This document shows positions 8,262 through 16,869 of a stretch of DNA of 64,000 nucleotides, piece by piece. This DNA is from Kribbella steppae. GTDB taxonomy: Bacteria > Actinomycetota > Actinomycetes > Propionibacteriales > Kribbellaceae. The notes below the pieces were generated by a model, which saw only the letters and a list, made by a program, of their open reading frames with translations, made no database searches and was not told the DNA's origin. The stretch is taken from contig NZ_SLWN01000015.1 in the NCBI RefSeq assembly GCF_004342025.1, positions 1 to 64,000 on the forward strand. The letters run 5' to 3'. The translations under genes and the position numbers were made by a program. The first letter of the stretch is position 1; each line of letters starts with the position of its first letter.

Positions 8262-8969
8262 CTACGGGCCGGCGAGTTTGGTGACCTCGGGGGTGGGGTT
8301 GGAGTGGAAGGCGCAGGCTCGGGGGTAGCCGGCTAGGCAGCCTCGGGTGGTCATGAGGGCTGTGTAGTAGTCGATGTAGCGGAAGCCGTAGGTCTCGCCG
8401 CGGGCGAAGGCCTGATGGCGGATGGCGGAAACCCAGCGGTAGAAGGCTTCGTCGGGGATGGGAACGTACATGGTCGGCTGGAAGCCTTCCATGTCTTCCC
8501 AGTTCTCGGCGTGCAGGAACGTCCGGACCGAATGGCGGGGGTGGTCGTCCAGCGTCCCCAAGCCTTCGGTGGGGAGGCCGGCCAGGAAGCGGGCGCGTTC
8601 GGACAGGCGGGCGGCATGTTCGTGGTCGCGGTGGATGCTGTGCTTCCAGTGGGTGATCAGGGTGTCGGGTTGTTTCTCGCGGATGATGGTGGCCAGTTCG
8701 AGGGCGACGTCGTCGGTGTCGGGGAGGAAGCCGTCGCTGTGGTCGAGGACGATGAAGTCGGCGCCGATCGCGGTGGCGAACGCCTCGCCTTCGGCGATCT
8801 TCTGCTTTTTGTACTCCGACGGCGTGAGACGGGGGTGGCCGCGCTCCCCCGGGGTCAGCGCGATGATGGTCGCGTTGGCGCCTTCCAGGACCAGTTTGGC
8901 CAGGGTCGGTCCGGCGGTCAGGTCCATGTCGCCGATGTGCGCTCCGATGGCGAGCACTGTTCTGGTCAC
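8262..8969 (-). CDS. PIG-L/LmbE-family deacetylase (variant active site)
   Basis: A 235-residue PIG-L fold protein. The N-terminal motif is GAHIGDMDLTAG rather than the canonical A-H-P-D-D; the first zinc His and the second Asp are kept but the first Asp, the usual general base, is Gly. The second zinc motif HWKHSIHRDHEHAARL is intact. I take GTG 8969 as start because GAGGAG precedes it. The ribosome site overlaps the end of the upstream permease gene, so it is the last gene of the NamZ-ABC operon. The likely role is deacetylation of an N-acetylated amino sugar taken up by the transporter; this is inference from family and position. Confidence 0.8.
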   Translation of the reverse strand: MTRTVLAIGAHIGDMDLTAGPTLAKLVLEGANATIIALTPGERGHPRLTPSEYKKQKIAEGEAFATAIGADFIVLDHSDGFLPDTDDVALELATIIREKQPDTLITHWKHSIHRDHEHAARLSERARFLAGLPTEGLGTLDDHPRHSVRTFLHAENWEDMEGFQPTMYVPIPDEAFYRWVSAIRHQAFARGETYGFRYIDYYTALMTTRGCLAGYPRACAFHSNPTPEVTKLAGP

Positions 8970-8979
8970 AAGCAACTCC

Positions 8980-9849
8980 TCACTTCAGGCCACTCAGTAC
9001 GACGCCACGCACGTAGTACTTCTGGAACAGCAGGAACACGACCAGCACGGGCAGCGTGCTGACAACCAGGCCGGCCATCACGATGGGCATCGTGCGATCG
9101 GGGTCGAGGAAGCTCTGCAGCAACTGGATGCCGACCGGCAGGGTCTGCAGGGACGGGTCGGACGACGAGATCAGCAGGGTCCAGATGTACTCGTTCCACA
9201 TCCCGATGAAGGTGATCAGGCCGAGGGTGATCGCGACCGGCTTGGTCTGCGGGAGGACGATCATCCGCCAGATCTGCCACTGGTTGGCGCCGTCGATCTT
9301 GGCCGCCTCGAGCATCTCGTCCGGTAGCGACACCATGAACTGACGCATCAGGAAGATACCGAAACCGCTGACGGTGAACGGCAGGATCAGCGCGAGCAAG
9401 CTGGTGGTGAGACCGCCGTCGCCACCGCGGCCGAGGATGTCGTTGCCGCCGGCCAACGGCCAGTTGAGCATGATCAGGAACACCGGGATGAGCAGCAGGA
9501 ACGGCGGCAGCATCATCGTGGCCAGGATGAACCGGAAGATCACCGCGCGGCCGCGGAAGCGCAGTTTCGCCAGCGCGTAGCCGGCCATCGACGACGTGAC
9601 CAGCACACTGACAGTCACGCTGACGGTGACGATCACGCTGTTGCGGAACAGCCGGCCGAGTTCCAGCTGGGAGAAGGCGTCGCGGTAGTTGTCCAGGCTG
9701 AACGACTTGGGGAGGAACTGGTACGGGATCACGCCGTACTCCCCCGCACCCTTGAACGAGCTCATCACCATGTCGAGGAACGGCATCACCATCGCCACCC
9801 CGCCGATGATCACCACCAGATAGGAGAACCACGGGAAGCGTCGCTTCAT
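8980..9849 (-). CDS. Carbohydrate ABC transporter permease (MalG/UgpE type)
   Basis: A 289-residue inner-membrane permease with six predicted segments and the cytoplasmic EAA loop EMLEAAKIDGANQWQIWRMIVLPQTKP that docks the ATPase. MalG-type C-terminus. ATG 9849 overlaps the stop of the first permease as ATGA. It should pair with the 9846-10781 permease and the solute-binding lipoprotein; no ATPase gene is in the operon, so a shared MsiK-type ATPase encoded elsewhere is inferred, as is common in actinobacteria. Confidence 0.92.
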   Translation of the reverse strand: MKRRFPWFSYLVVIIGGVAMVMPFLDMVMSSFKGAGEYGVIPYQFLPKSFSLDNYRDAFSQLELGRLFRNSVIVTVSVTVSVLVTSSMAGYALAKLRFRGRAVIFRFILATMMLPPFLLLIPVFLIMLNWPLAGGNDILGRGGDGGLTTSLLALILPFTVSGFGIFLMRQFMVSLPDEMLEAAKIDGANQWQIWRMIVLPQTKPVAITLGLITFIGMWNEYIWTLLISSSDPSLQTLPVGIQLLQSFLDPDRTMPIVMAGLVVSTLPVLVVFLLFQKYYVRGVVLSGLK

Positions 9850-10781
9850 GATGTCTCCTCCCCGCGCCGCCGGGCGATCCACAACTGCAGCAGCGTGATC
9901 ACGAAGATGACCACGAACAGCACCATCGCCATCGCGCTCGCCGTCCCCCAGGCACCGAACTTGAACGCCTGTTGATACATCTCGAAGGCGGCAACGTTGG
10001 TCGCATTGACGGGTCCACCGTCACCGGTCATGACGATGATCAACGCGAACGACTGCAGTCCACCGATGAACTGGGTGATCAACACGAACAACAGGGACGG
10101 CCGCAGCAACGGCAGCGTGATCTGCCAGAACATCCGCCACGGCGTGGCCCCGTCGACCGCGGCGGCCTCGTAGTACATGTCCGGGATCGCCTTGAGACCG
10201 GCGGTCAGGATCAGTACGGCGCCGCCGATCGAGGCCCAGGCGTGGACGACGGTCACCGACGGCAGGGCGTACGACGCATCGGACAGAAACCCGATGCTGT
10301 TGACGCCGAGCTTGTTCAGTACACCGTTGATCAACCCGGCCGGCTGATACATCATCTTCCACACATTGCCGATCGCCACCACGGTCGCGACCACCGGCAG
10401 GAAGTACAGCACCCGCCAGAACCCCTGGAAGTGCAACTGCTCGATGCAGTGCGCCACCAGCACCGAGCCGACGGTCGCCAGCAGCACCGACCCGAACGCG
10501 AACAGCAGCGTGTTCACCAGGATCGGCTTGACGAACGCGCCGTCGAAGCTCAGCACCTCCGAGAAGTTCCGCACCCCGGCCCATTCGATCGTGCCGAGAT
10601 CGAACCCACCCCAGTCGGAGAAGGCCAGCACGATCGCGAAGATGAACGGCAGGATCAGGAAGATGCAGAAGAACAGCAACGACGGTGCAAGGAACAGGTA
10701 CGCCGCCCGCCCCTCGCGATGGACACTCTTCCGGGCAACTGAAGGCGCCGCCACGGCGCCGACCCGGACCGCCGTCGTCAT
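9846..10781 (-). CDS. Carbohydrate ABC transporter permease (MalF/UgpA type)
   Basis: A 311-residue permease with six predicted membrane segments and the EAA loop YYEAAAVDGATPWRMFWQITLPLLRP. Its ATG (10781) overlaps the stop of the solute-binding protein gene as ATGA, and its own stop overlaps the next permease the same way, so the three are translationally coupled. It forms the heterodimeric pore with the MalG-type partner for uptake of a sugar or amino-sugar ligand. Confidence 0.92.
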   Translation of the reverse strand: MTTAVRVGAVAAPSVARKSVHREGRAAYLFLAPSLLFFCIFLILPFIFAIVLAFSDWGGFDLGTIEWAGVRNFSEVLSFDGAFVKPILVNTLLFAFGSVLLATVGSVLVAHCIEQLHFQGFWRVLYFLPVVATVVAIGNVWKMMYQPAGLINGVLNKLGVNSIGFLSDASYALPSVTVVHAWASIGGAVLILTAGLKAIPDMYYEAAAVDGATPWRMFWQITLPLLRPSLLFVLITQFIGGLQSFALIIVMTGDGGPVNATNVAAFEMYQQAFKFGAWGTASAMAMVLFVVIFVITLLQLWIARRRGEETS

Positions 10782-12052
10782 TGCGGCTTGACTGCCTTCG
10801 CGGCCTGCGCCAGCGCCTCGTCCGGACTCTTGCCATTGGCAAGCACCGTCATGATCGAGTTGTGCAGTGCGGTCTTCGCCTCATAGGCGCCGGGCTGGTT
10901 CGGTTCCGGCATCGCGTACGACGCCGCGTCGTAGATCGGGACCAGGTTCGGGTCGTCCAGCGACTTCTTCAACGTCGCCAGGTCCGAGGTCCGCGGCGGA
11001 ATCAGGCCCATGTCGGCCAGGTACTGCCCCATCCCGGTGACGCCGCTGTCAGCCTTGTGGTCGTTCAGCCAGGCAAGGAACTTCCAGGCCTCGTCCGCGT
11101 GCTTACTGCGCTGGTTCACGCCCATGAAGAAGCCGTAGGCGAGCGACCCCTTGCTCCCGGCCGTCGGGCCCGGGATCGGCGCCACGCCGACATCGGAGGA
11201 GTACTTGGCCGCCATCTGTGTCTTCAGGCTGCCGACCCACCAGCCGGCCTGGATCGCCATCGCCACTCCCCCGCTGCGGAACTGCTTCGTCGGCGAGACC
11301 GAGGTGTTGGTCGCCTTCGCCGCCGCGAGGTCGGCCTCCAGCTTCAGGGCCGCCTTACCCTCGGTGTTGTCGAACTGCGCGGTGCCGTCCGGACCAAGGA
11401 ACTTGCCGCCGGTGGAGTCGAGCAGCGACAGGAACGGATGCACCGACTTGTTGTCGCCGTCCTGGATCAGGCTCAGACCCTCGACCTGGATGTTGCCCTT
11501 GGCATCGCGCTTCACGACCTTCTTGGCCACATCCTGCAGCTCGGCCCAGGTGGCCGGCGGCTTCGTCACACCGGCCGCTGCGAGGATCTTCTTGTTGTAG
11601 AAGAGCACGTAGGTGTTCAACTCGGTCGGGTAGCCGAGCAGCGTGTCTCCGGTCGTCACGGCACCGAGCGCGGCCGGGCTGTAGCTCGACTTGATGCTCT
11701 TGGCAACGTCGTCCGGAACCTTCGCCAATACGTTCGCCTTCTGCAGCTGACCGCCCCAGAGTCCGTACGCACTGACGATGTCCGCGCCGCGGCCGCCGGT
11801 CTGCCGGACGGTCAACGTGGTGAGCAGGTCGTCGAACTTCACCACTTCCGACTTCACCTGGATGTCGGGATTCTCCTGGTTCCACTGCGCGATCATCTTG
11901 TCCAGGCCGCTCTTGGCCGGGTCGGAACCGTAGTGACTCAGCAGCGTGAGCTCCACCTTGCCGCCGTCCCCGGAACCCTCGCCGCCTGAGCAGGCCGCGC
12001 CGGTTGCCAGTAACCCCAACACGAGGGCCAGCCGAACGCCTCTCCTGAGCAT
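10778..12052 (-). CDS. ABC sugar solute-binding lipoprotein
   Basis: A 424-residue family 1-type extracellular solute-binding protein. The signal peptide ends in a lipobox LLATGAACSG, so it is anchored to the outer leaflet of the cytoplasmic membrane. Body motifs such as VVKFDDLLTTL, GYPTELNTYVLFYNKKIL and AMAIQAGWWVG are typical. ATG 12052 is chosen because the signal peptide starts there and GGAAGGA lies upstream; longer frames read into the GNAT gene. It is placed one base after the GNAT stop. Ligand unknown; the operon suggests a MurNAc-containing or other N-acetylated sugar. Confidence 0.9.
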   Translation of the reverse strand: MLRRGVRLALVLGLLATGAACSGGEGSGDGGKVELTLLSHYGSDPAKSGLDKMIAQWNQENPDIQVKSEVVKFDDLLTTLTVRQTGGRGADIVSAYGLWGGQLQKANVLAKVPDDVAKSIKSSYSPAALGAVTTGDTLLGYPTELNTYVLFYNKKILAAAGVTKPPATWAELQDVAKKVVKRDAKGNIQVEGLSLIQDGDNKSVHPFLSLLDSTGGKFLGPDGTAQFDNTEGKAALKLEADLAAAKATNTSVSPTKQFRSGGVAMAIQAGWWVGSLKTQMAAKYSSDVGVAPIPGPTAGSKGSLAYGFFMGVNQRSKHADEAWKFLAWLNDHKADSGVTGMGQYLADMGLIPPRTSDLATLKKSLDDPNLVPIYDAASYAMPEPNQPGAYEAKTALHNSIMTVLANGKSPDEALAQAAKAVKPQ

Positions 12053-12053
12053 G

Positions 12054-13019
12054 TCAGTCCTTCCCGTCAGCCCGGACCAGTAGCGCCCGGAGGATCGTGA
12101 ATTTGCGGGTGATGGTGAAGCCGGTCTTGAGATAGAGCTGCCCGGCCGCGGACTGCTCGCCGGTCCAGAGGAACCACGCACTGTGCGCGCCCAGCCCGGC
12201 CATCCGCTCGAGCGTCAGATGCAGGAGCACCTTGCCGAGCCCGGTGCCACGAGAAGCCGGCAGTACGCCGAACGGCCCGAACCGGTCGATCACGCCCTCG
12301 TACGTGCCGTGCATCGCCCAGCCGAGCACGCTGCCGTCGGGATCACGCGCCAGGACGATCCGTTCCAGCGGCAGCCCGGCGACGACAGCCTCACGGATTG
12401 CCCGCGCCCAGTCCGGGTTGAACTCCGAGCCCGCGAGCGCGATCAGCGAGGTCAGCTCGTCCCCGGTCGGCGTCCCGAAGCTGTAGCCGCCGGATGACAA
12501 CCCGAGAATCTGCTCGCGAACCTCCGCCGGGATCTCGTATCCGACCAGACTCCGGTCCATCGCGACCGCGTCGTACTGCCGCTCGAAACCGAGCTCCGAC
12601 AGCAACCGAAGCGCAGACGGATAGCGAGCGACGTCCAGGCCGGGCAGGAAGTAGTTCGGCGTGTACGACGAGAAGAAGGCAACGGACCGTCCCTGCGAGC
12701 GGAGCCACTCCAGTGCCTCGGTCAGCAATGAGCGGCCGAGTCCGCGACCACGATGGTCCGGATGCACGAAGAAGAACGGGATCCACCCGGCCGACGGCTC
12801 GAGGTCGTCACCGGCCGCCGCGACCAGCCGTCGTACGGCGTACGCCGCGCCGACCACCTGATCGTCGTGCACGGCAACCTTGAGACCGGCCGGGTCAAAG
12901 TTCCGGTCGAGCAGGAACAGGTCACGGAAGCGCTGATAGCCGATCGGATCCGCCGGAGCCGCCGCCGTCCAGGCCTCAGCAAGCGCCGGCCCGTCGCCGA
13001 CCTCGAACGATCGGATCAT
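12054..13019 (-). CDS. Tandem-domain GNAT acetyltransferase
   Basis: A 321-residue protein with two GNAT domains. Each has an acetyl-CoA pyrophosphate loop: VHPDHRGRGLGRSLLTEAL (residues ~90-110) and VLPASRGTGLGKVLLHLTL (~260-280). The two-domain layout resembles mycothiol synthase-like GNATs. Start ATG 13019 overlaps the NamZ stop as ATGA, so the two are co-translated. In this operon it could acetylate or trim the acetylation state of an imported amino sugar; that role is inferred only from position. Confidence 0.88.
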   Translation of the reverse strand: MIRSFEVGDGPALAEAWTAAAPADPIGYQRFRDLFLLDRNFDPAGLKVAVHDDQVVGAAYAVRRLVAAAGDDLEPSAGWIPFFFVHPDHRGRGLGRSLLTEALEWLRSQGRSVAFFSSYTPNYFLPGLDVARYPSALRLLSELGFERQYDAVAMDRSLVGYEIPAEVREQILGLSSGGYSFGTPTGDELTSLIALAGSEFNPDWARAIREAVVAGLPLERIVLARDPDGSVLGWAMHGTYEGVIDRFGPFGVLPASRGTGLGKVLLHLTLERMAGLGAHSAWFLWTGEQSAAGQLYLKTGFTITRKFTILRALLVRADGKD

Positions 13020-14110
13020 CGCGCCGTCCCTTCGTAGAGCAGTACGCCGGGGCGCACCCAATCGAGCGTTGCCGCGGGCAACAGCGGGAGCGGGTCGTCA
13101 CCAGCCTCGAGTGCCTTGCGCAACGAATCCGAGCCCCACAGCTTGTCGAGGGACGGCAGCAGGCGAAGGTCGTCCGGATACAGCTGCCTCAGCACGTGGA
13201 GCATCTCCAGCGCGGTCCGCACCGGCTCGTACGTCGTCCGGTCCACGACGTGCAACTGGACGCCGGGCACCGCCTGACCGGCGTCCTTACTGAAGACCGG
13301 TTCGAACCAGGTACGGCGGAAGACGACGCCAGGCAACTCGAAATCGCGCAGCGCCGGGACGAACCGTTCGTCGACGAACGGCGCCCCGATGGTCTCGAAG
13401 GGACGGGTGGTGCCGCGGCCTTCGCTGAGGTTGGTGCCTTCGAAGAGACCGGTGCCGGGGTAGACGAGCGCGGTGTCGAGTGTCGGCATGTTCGGCGACG
13501 GCGGCACCCACACGCCATCGGTTCCCCACGAGTCGCGCGTCCAGCCCTCCATCGCGATCACCTCGGCCGCGCCCAACTGGAGCGCGAGCTCACCGACGGT
13601 CAGGCCGTGTCTCACCGGGATCGGCGCGCGGCCGACGAAACTCTCGAAGCCGGGTTGCAGCAGCGGACCCTCGACCCGCAGACCGCCGAGCGGGTTCGGC
13701 CGGTCGAGGACGACGAAGCGCTTCCCGAGCCGCGCTGCCGCCTGGAGGCAGTCGTACATCGTCCAGATGTAGGTGTAGAAGCGCGTCCCGATGTCCTGGA
13801 TGTCGAACAGGAGCACGTCCACATCGGCGACCAAGTCGTCCAGCCCTTGGCGGCCGTAGGTGTCGAACACCGGCAGCCCGGTGTCGGGATCGATCCCCTC
13901 GGCCTCGCTCGCACCGGCCTGAGCCGTGCCGCGCAGACCGTGCTCCGGGCCGAACAGAGCGGTCAACCGAAGGCCGGCCTCCAGCAGCGCGACCGAGGTC
14001 GGACGCAGATCCGGCAGTACGCCGGTGAAGTTCGTGATCAGTCCGAGGCGTCCGTCGTCCACCAGCCCCGGCTTGCCGGCCAGACGCTCCGCGCCGGTCC
14101 GGACTGCCAT
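13016..14110 (-). CDS. namZ: NamZ-like exo-beta-N-acetylmuramidase (DUF1343)
   Basis: A 364-residue DUF1343 protein. Diagnostic stretches are GLITNFTGV, the FGPEHGLRG motif, DVLLFDIQDIGTRFYTYIWT, VLDRPNPLGG, EGPLL and NLSEGRGTTRPFE. Bacillus NamZ removes terminal MurNAc from peptidoglycan fragments. No signal peptide or lipobox is visible from ATG 14110 (or from the upstream ATG at 14137), so this enzyme looks cytoplasmic and would act after uptake. First gene of a six-gene operon with GNAT, ABC transporter and PIG-L deacetylase. A promoter and a palindrome lie upstream (14155-14204). The family is sure; the exact sugar is not. Confidence 0.88.
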   Translation of the reverse strand: MAVRTGAERLAGKPGLVDDGRLGLITNFTGVLPDLRPTSVALLEAGLRLTALFGPEHGLRGTAQAGASEAEGIDPDTGLPVFDTYGRQGLDDLVADVDVLLFDIQDIGTRFYTYIWTMYDCLQAAARLGKRFVVLDRPNPLGGLRVEGPLLQPGFESFVGRAPIPVRHGLTVGELALQLGAAEVIAMEGWTRDSWGTDGVWVPPSPNMPTLDTALVYPGTGLFEGTNLSEGRGTTRPFETIGAPFVDERFVPALRDFELPGVVFRRTWFEPVFSKDAGQAVPGVQLHVVDRTTYEPVRTALEMLHVLRQLYPDDLRLLPSLDKLWGSDSLRKALEAGDDPLPLLPAATLDWVRPGVLLYEGTAR

Positions 14111-14154
14111 CGCCACCACCACCCAGTCGTGGATCATGCAGGAACTGGGTAGAA

Positions 14155-14204
14155 AACTTACCGAGCTATTCAGGTGAAGGTCAATAGATTACTGACAAAC
14201 GTTT
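14155..14204 (-). promoter_or_regulatory. Promoter and AACGTT-type palindrome of the namZ operon
   Basis: On the minus strand TTGACC (14184-14179), an 18-base spacer and TAAGTT (14160-14155) form a sigma-A-like promoter 45 bases before namZ. Just upstream of the -35 is the palindrome AAACGTTT (14197-14204), within ACAAACGTTTACC, the core seen in many LacI-family operators. No LacI gene is in the window. Confidence 0.45.
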
Positions 14205-14241
14205 ACCCGGACACTACCGCGCACACCGCGGCCGGCCGAGG

Positions 14242-14721
14242 TCAGGCTTGCAGGGACGCGAAGTACTCGGCGACGCGGGCCTTGATCTCGTCCTGGGTCA
14301 TCTCGCGCGTCTTCAACTCCTCCAGCCAGCCGGCCATCACCTCGTTCGAGGTGCTGAACTCGAGCGCGATGTTGTCCGGGTCCCGGAAGTTCAGGTGGGA
14401 CCCGAACTCCATGTCACGGATCGGCGTGTAGGTCACCCCGAACGCGTCGAACCGGCGCTCCCACTCGACCAGTTCGTCCCGGCTCGATGCCAGCAGGCCG
14501 ATGTGGTCGAGCCCGGTGGTGAGCTCGGTGAACGGCGCCGCCGTCCCCGCCTCGTGCCGGGCCAGCGCCAGGATGAACCCGCTCGGCCGGTCGATCAACG
14601 TGCGCGCGGTCCCGAAGTCGAACAGCGGCATCAGCCCGAGCACCTCGGCGTAGAAGCGCTCACTGCGGTTGAGATCCGTGACCGACAGGCTCAGATGGTC
14701 GATCCCCCCAAAGTTCGGCAT
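14242..14721 (-). CDS. VOC family (glyoxalase/dioxygenase-fold) protein
   Basis: A 159-residue vicinal-oxygen-chelate protein with two beta-alpha-beta3 modules: IDHLSLSVTDLNRSERFYAEVLGL and LDHIGLLASSRDELVEWERRF, then FRDPDNIALEFS. Likely metal ligands are His in IDHLS, His in LDHIG and Glu in ALEFS. ATG 14721 follows GGGGAGGAC. Substrate unknown. It lies 13 bases downstream of the response regulator on the same strand and could be read through from it. Confidence 0.85.
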   Translation of the reverse strand: MPNFGGIDHLSLSVTDLNRSERFYAEVLGLMPLFDFGTARTLIDRPSGFILALARHEAGTAAPFTELTTGLDHIGLLASSRDELVEWERRFDAFGVTYTPIRDMEFGSHLNFRDPDNIALEFSTSNEVMAGWLEELKTREMTQDEIKARVAEYFASLQA

Positions 14722-14754
14722 GTCCTCCCCTTCCCCTACCACGACGGTAAGGGA

Positions 14755-15402
14755 TCAGCGGGAGGACAAGTAGGTGAGGACAGCCATCACGCGGCGGTTG
14801 TCGTCCTCCGAGGGCGGCAGGTCGAGCTTGGCGAAGATGTTGTTGGTGTGCTTGCTGACCGCCTTCTCGGTGACGAAGAGGGCGTTCGCGATCGCGGCGT
14901 TCGAGCGGCCCTCGGCCATCAGTCCAAGCACCTCGGCCTCACGCGGAGTGAGCCGGCCGATCGGCTCGTCCCGGGTGTTGCGGGCCAGGAGTTGGCCGAT
15001 CACGTCCGGGTCCATCGCGGTCCCGCCGGCGGCAACCCGTCGTACCGAATCGAGGAAGTCGGCGACGTTCGAGACCCGGTCCTTCAGCAGGTAGCCGACC
15101 GCACCTTCGCCTCCGGTCAGCAACTCCCGCGCGTACAGCTGCTCGACGTACTGCGACAGCACCAGGATCGGCAGACCGGGGACCTGGCGGCGGGCCTCGA
15201 TCGCGGCCTTCAGGCCCTCGTCGGTGAAGGTGGGTGGCAGCCGTACGTCGACGACGGCCACATCCGGCCGGTGCTCCACCAGGGCGGGCACCAGCCGGGG
15301 ACCGTTGTCGACTGCCTCGACGACCTCGAAGTCGTGCGCCTCGAGCAGGCGGATCAGTCCGTCCCGGAGGAGGGCGTGGTCTTCAGCGATGAGGACTCGC
15401 AA
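14755..15402 (-). CDS. NarL/LuxR-family response regulator
   Basis: A 215-residue regulator. The receiver domain shows the acidic pocket IAEDH, the phospho-acceptor Asp in VAVVDVRLPP and the Lys in YLLKDRV. The C-terminal LuxR helix-turn-helix is RLTPREAEVLGLMAEGRSNAAIANALFVTEKAVSKHTNNIFAKL. Its start overlaps the end of the kinase gene by 49 bases, showing tight coupling. With the divergent desaturase the arrangement recalls DesR of the DesK/DesR membrane-fluidity system. Confidence 0.92.
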   Translation of the reverse strand: MRVLIAEDHALLRDGLIRLLEAHDFEVVEAVDNGPRLVPALVEHRPDVAVVDVRLPPTFTDEGLKAAIEARRQVPGLPILVLSQYVEQLYARELLTGGEGAVGYLLKDRVSNVADFLDSVRRVAAGGTAMDPDVIGQLLARNTRDEPIGRLTPREAEVLGLMAEGRSNAAIANALFVTEKAVSKHTNNIFAKLDLPPSEDDNRRVMAVLTYLSSR

Positions 15403-16646
15403 GGCAGCTCCATGATCACGGTGGTCGGCCCGGCGCTCGGGCTGACCACGGTCAACGTACCGTCGAAGGCGGCCAGCCGCCGCTCGATACCGTACAGACC
15501 GCCACCGGGCCGGATCACCGCACCTCCGATGCCGTCGTCGCCGACCAGGATGTGCAGCTTCTCCTGCTCGTGGGTGATCTGGATCCAGGCGTTCGTCGCG
15601 GCCGAGTACTTCACCGCGTTCGCGAGCGCCTCGGCCACCGCGAAGTACGCCGCCGACTCGACCGGCGCGGCCGGTCGCCCGGGGATGTCGATGGTGACGT
15701 CGACCTTGAACGGGCAGGACAGTGCGAGCGCCTTCACCGCCCCCTCGAGACCGCGGTCGGCGAGCACCGGCGGGTGGATCCCGCGGACCAGGTCGCGCAG
15801 CTCGGACAGCGCCGTACTGGCCGACTCCCGGGCCTCGGTCAACAGGGCCGCCGCCTGGGCCGGGTCGCGGTTCACCATCTCCTCGGCCATGCCCAGGTTC
15901 ATGCTCAGCGCGGCCAGTCGGGCCTGGGCGCCGTCGTGCAGGTCGCGCTCGATCCGGCGCAGCTCGGCCGCCTGGGTGTCGACGGTCTCGGCGCGGGACT
16001 CGGCCAGCTCGCGGACCCGCAGCGCCAGCTTGGCGCTCTCGGTCGGGCCGAGCAGCGAACGGGCCATGAACGCGTTCGCCTTCAGCAGCCGCTCACCGGC
16101 CGCCTGCCAGATCATGAACGCGATCAGCGCGACCGGGACCATCAGGAAGCTGGTCCAGAAGTTGACCGTGAACAGCCCGCCGAACGGCTCGGTGAACACG
16201 CCCTCCGGGGTGACGCCGACCAGCAGCGGGTAGACCAGGTAGAACAGCGTGGCCAGGAAGAGGACGGCGGACAGCAGGCACAGGGTGAACCCGATGGTGG
16301 CGTTCACGATCAGCCAGACGATGTCACGCCACGTGGCCGGGTCGGTCAGCGTGGTCCGCAGCCACTTCAGGATGCCGGGCATCGGCGGCTTCTTGTACGG
16401 GCGCGGGATCGGCTCGCCGGTGAAGCCGGCCAGCATGGTCCGGTGGCAGTTCGCGAACCAGCGGGTGGCCGGGACGAACACCAGCAGCATCGGGATGCCG
16501 ACCCAGACCGCGATCAGCGGGACGGCCACCACGTTGAGCACGAAGAACGCGATGCCGAGCTCGGCCAGGACGGCCAGGAACAGCGCGATCCACGGCTGCG
16601 CGAGCCTGGGGTACCGCATCGGCGGTGCCTGGGTGGCGATGGTCAT
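15354..16646 (-). CDS. Membrane sensor histidine kinase (HisKA_3)
   Basis: A 430-residue kinase. Four to five hydrophobic segments lie in residues ~15-180 (actinobacterial 'putative sensor' type). The dimerisation/phospho-acceptor helix is ERDLHDGAQARLAALSMNLG (His in RDLHDG), followed by an HATPase_c domain with EALANAVKYS (N box), GDDGIGGA and GGGLYGIERR. Start ATG 16646 follows GGGAGAG. No large extracytoplasmic domain is seen, so it may sense a membrane property. Divergent from the desaturase gene across 223 bases. Confidence 0.9.
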   Translation of the reverse strand: MTIATQAPPMRYPRLAQPWIALFLAVLAELGIAFFVLNVVAVPLIAVWVGIPMLLVFVPATRWFANCHRTMLAGFTGEPIPRPYKKPPMPGILKWLRTTLTDPATWRDIVWLIVNATIGFTLCLLSAVLFLATLFYLVYPLLVGVTPEGVFTEPFGGLFTVNFWTSFLMVPVALIAFMIWQAAGERLLKANAFMARSLLGPTESAKLALRVRELAESRAETVDTQAAELRRIERDLHDGAQARLAALSMNLGMAEEMVNRDPAQAAALLTEARESASTALSELRDLVRGIHPPVLADRGLEGAVKALALSCPFKVDVTIDIPGRPAAPVESAAYFAVAEALANAVKYSAATNAWIQITHEQEKLHILVGDDGIGGAVIRPGGGLYGIERRLAAFDGTLTVVSPSAGPTTVIMELPCESSSLKTTPSSGTD

Positions 16647-16869
16647 GAATCTCTCCCGTTTCGAGGGCCGAACAGCCCAGCACCTCCATCATGACCGAGC
16701 GTGAGTCCGGTCTCAGTGGTGTTAGGTCCACTGTCGCCGGGGAACTGTCTCCCCATCGAGTTCGGGTAATAGCACTCATGTCTTTGGCTGTTAGTGCGAT
16801 GAGGCTTGATGACGTACGCTGGCCGCGGCTGTACGCCTAGGCCTTCACCGCTCTGAGACGAGGACCTGA

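Noticed and set aside
14248..16233. 661-residue plus-strand open frame across the VOC, regulator and kinase genes
   Set aside because: Antisense shadow of three well-supported minus-strand genes; composition is R/Q/V-rich without motifs.
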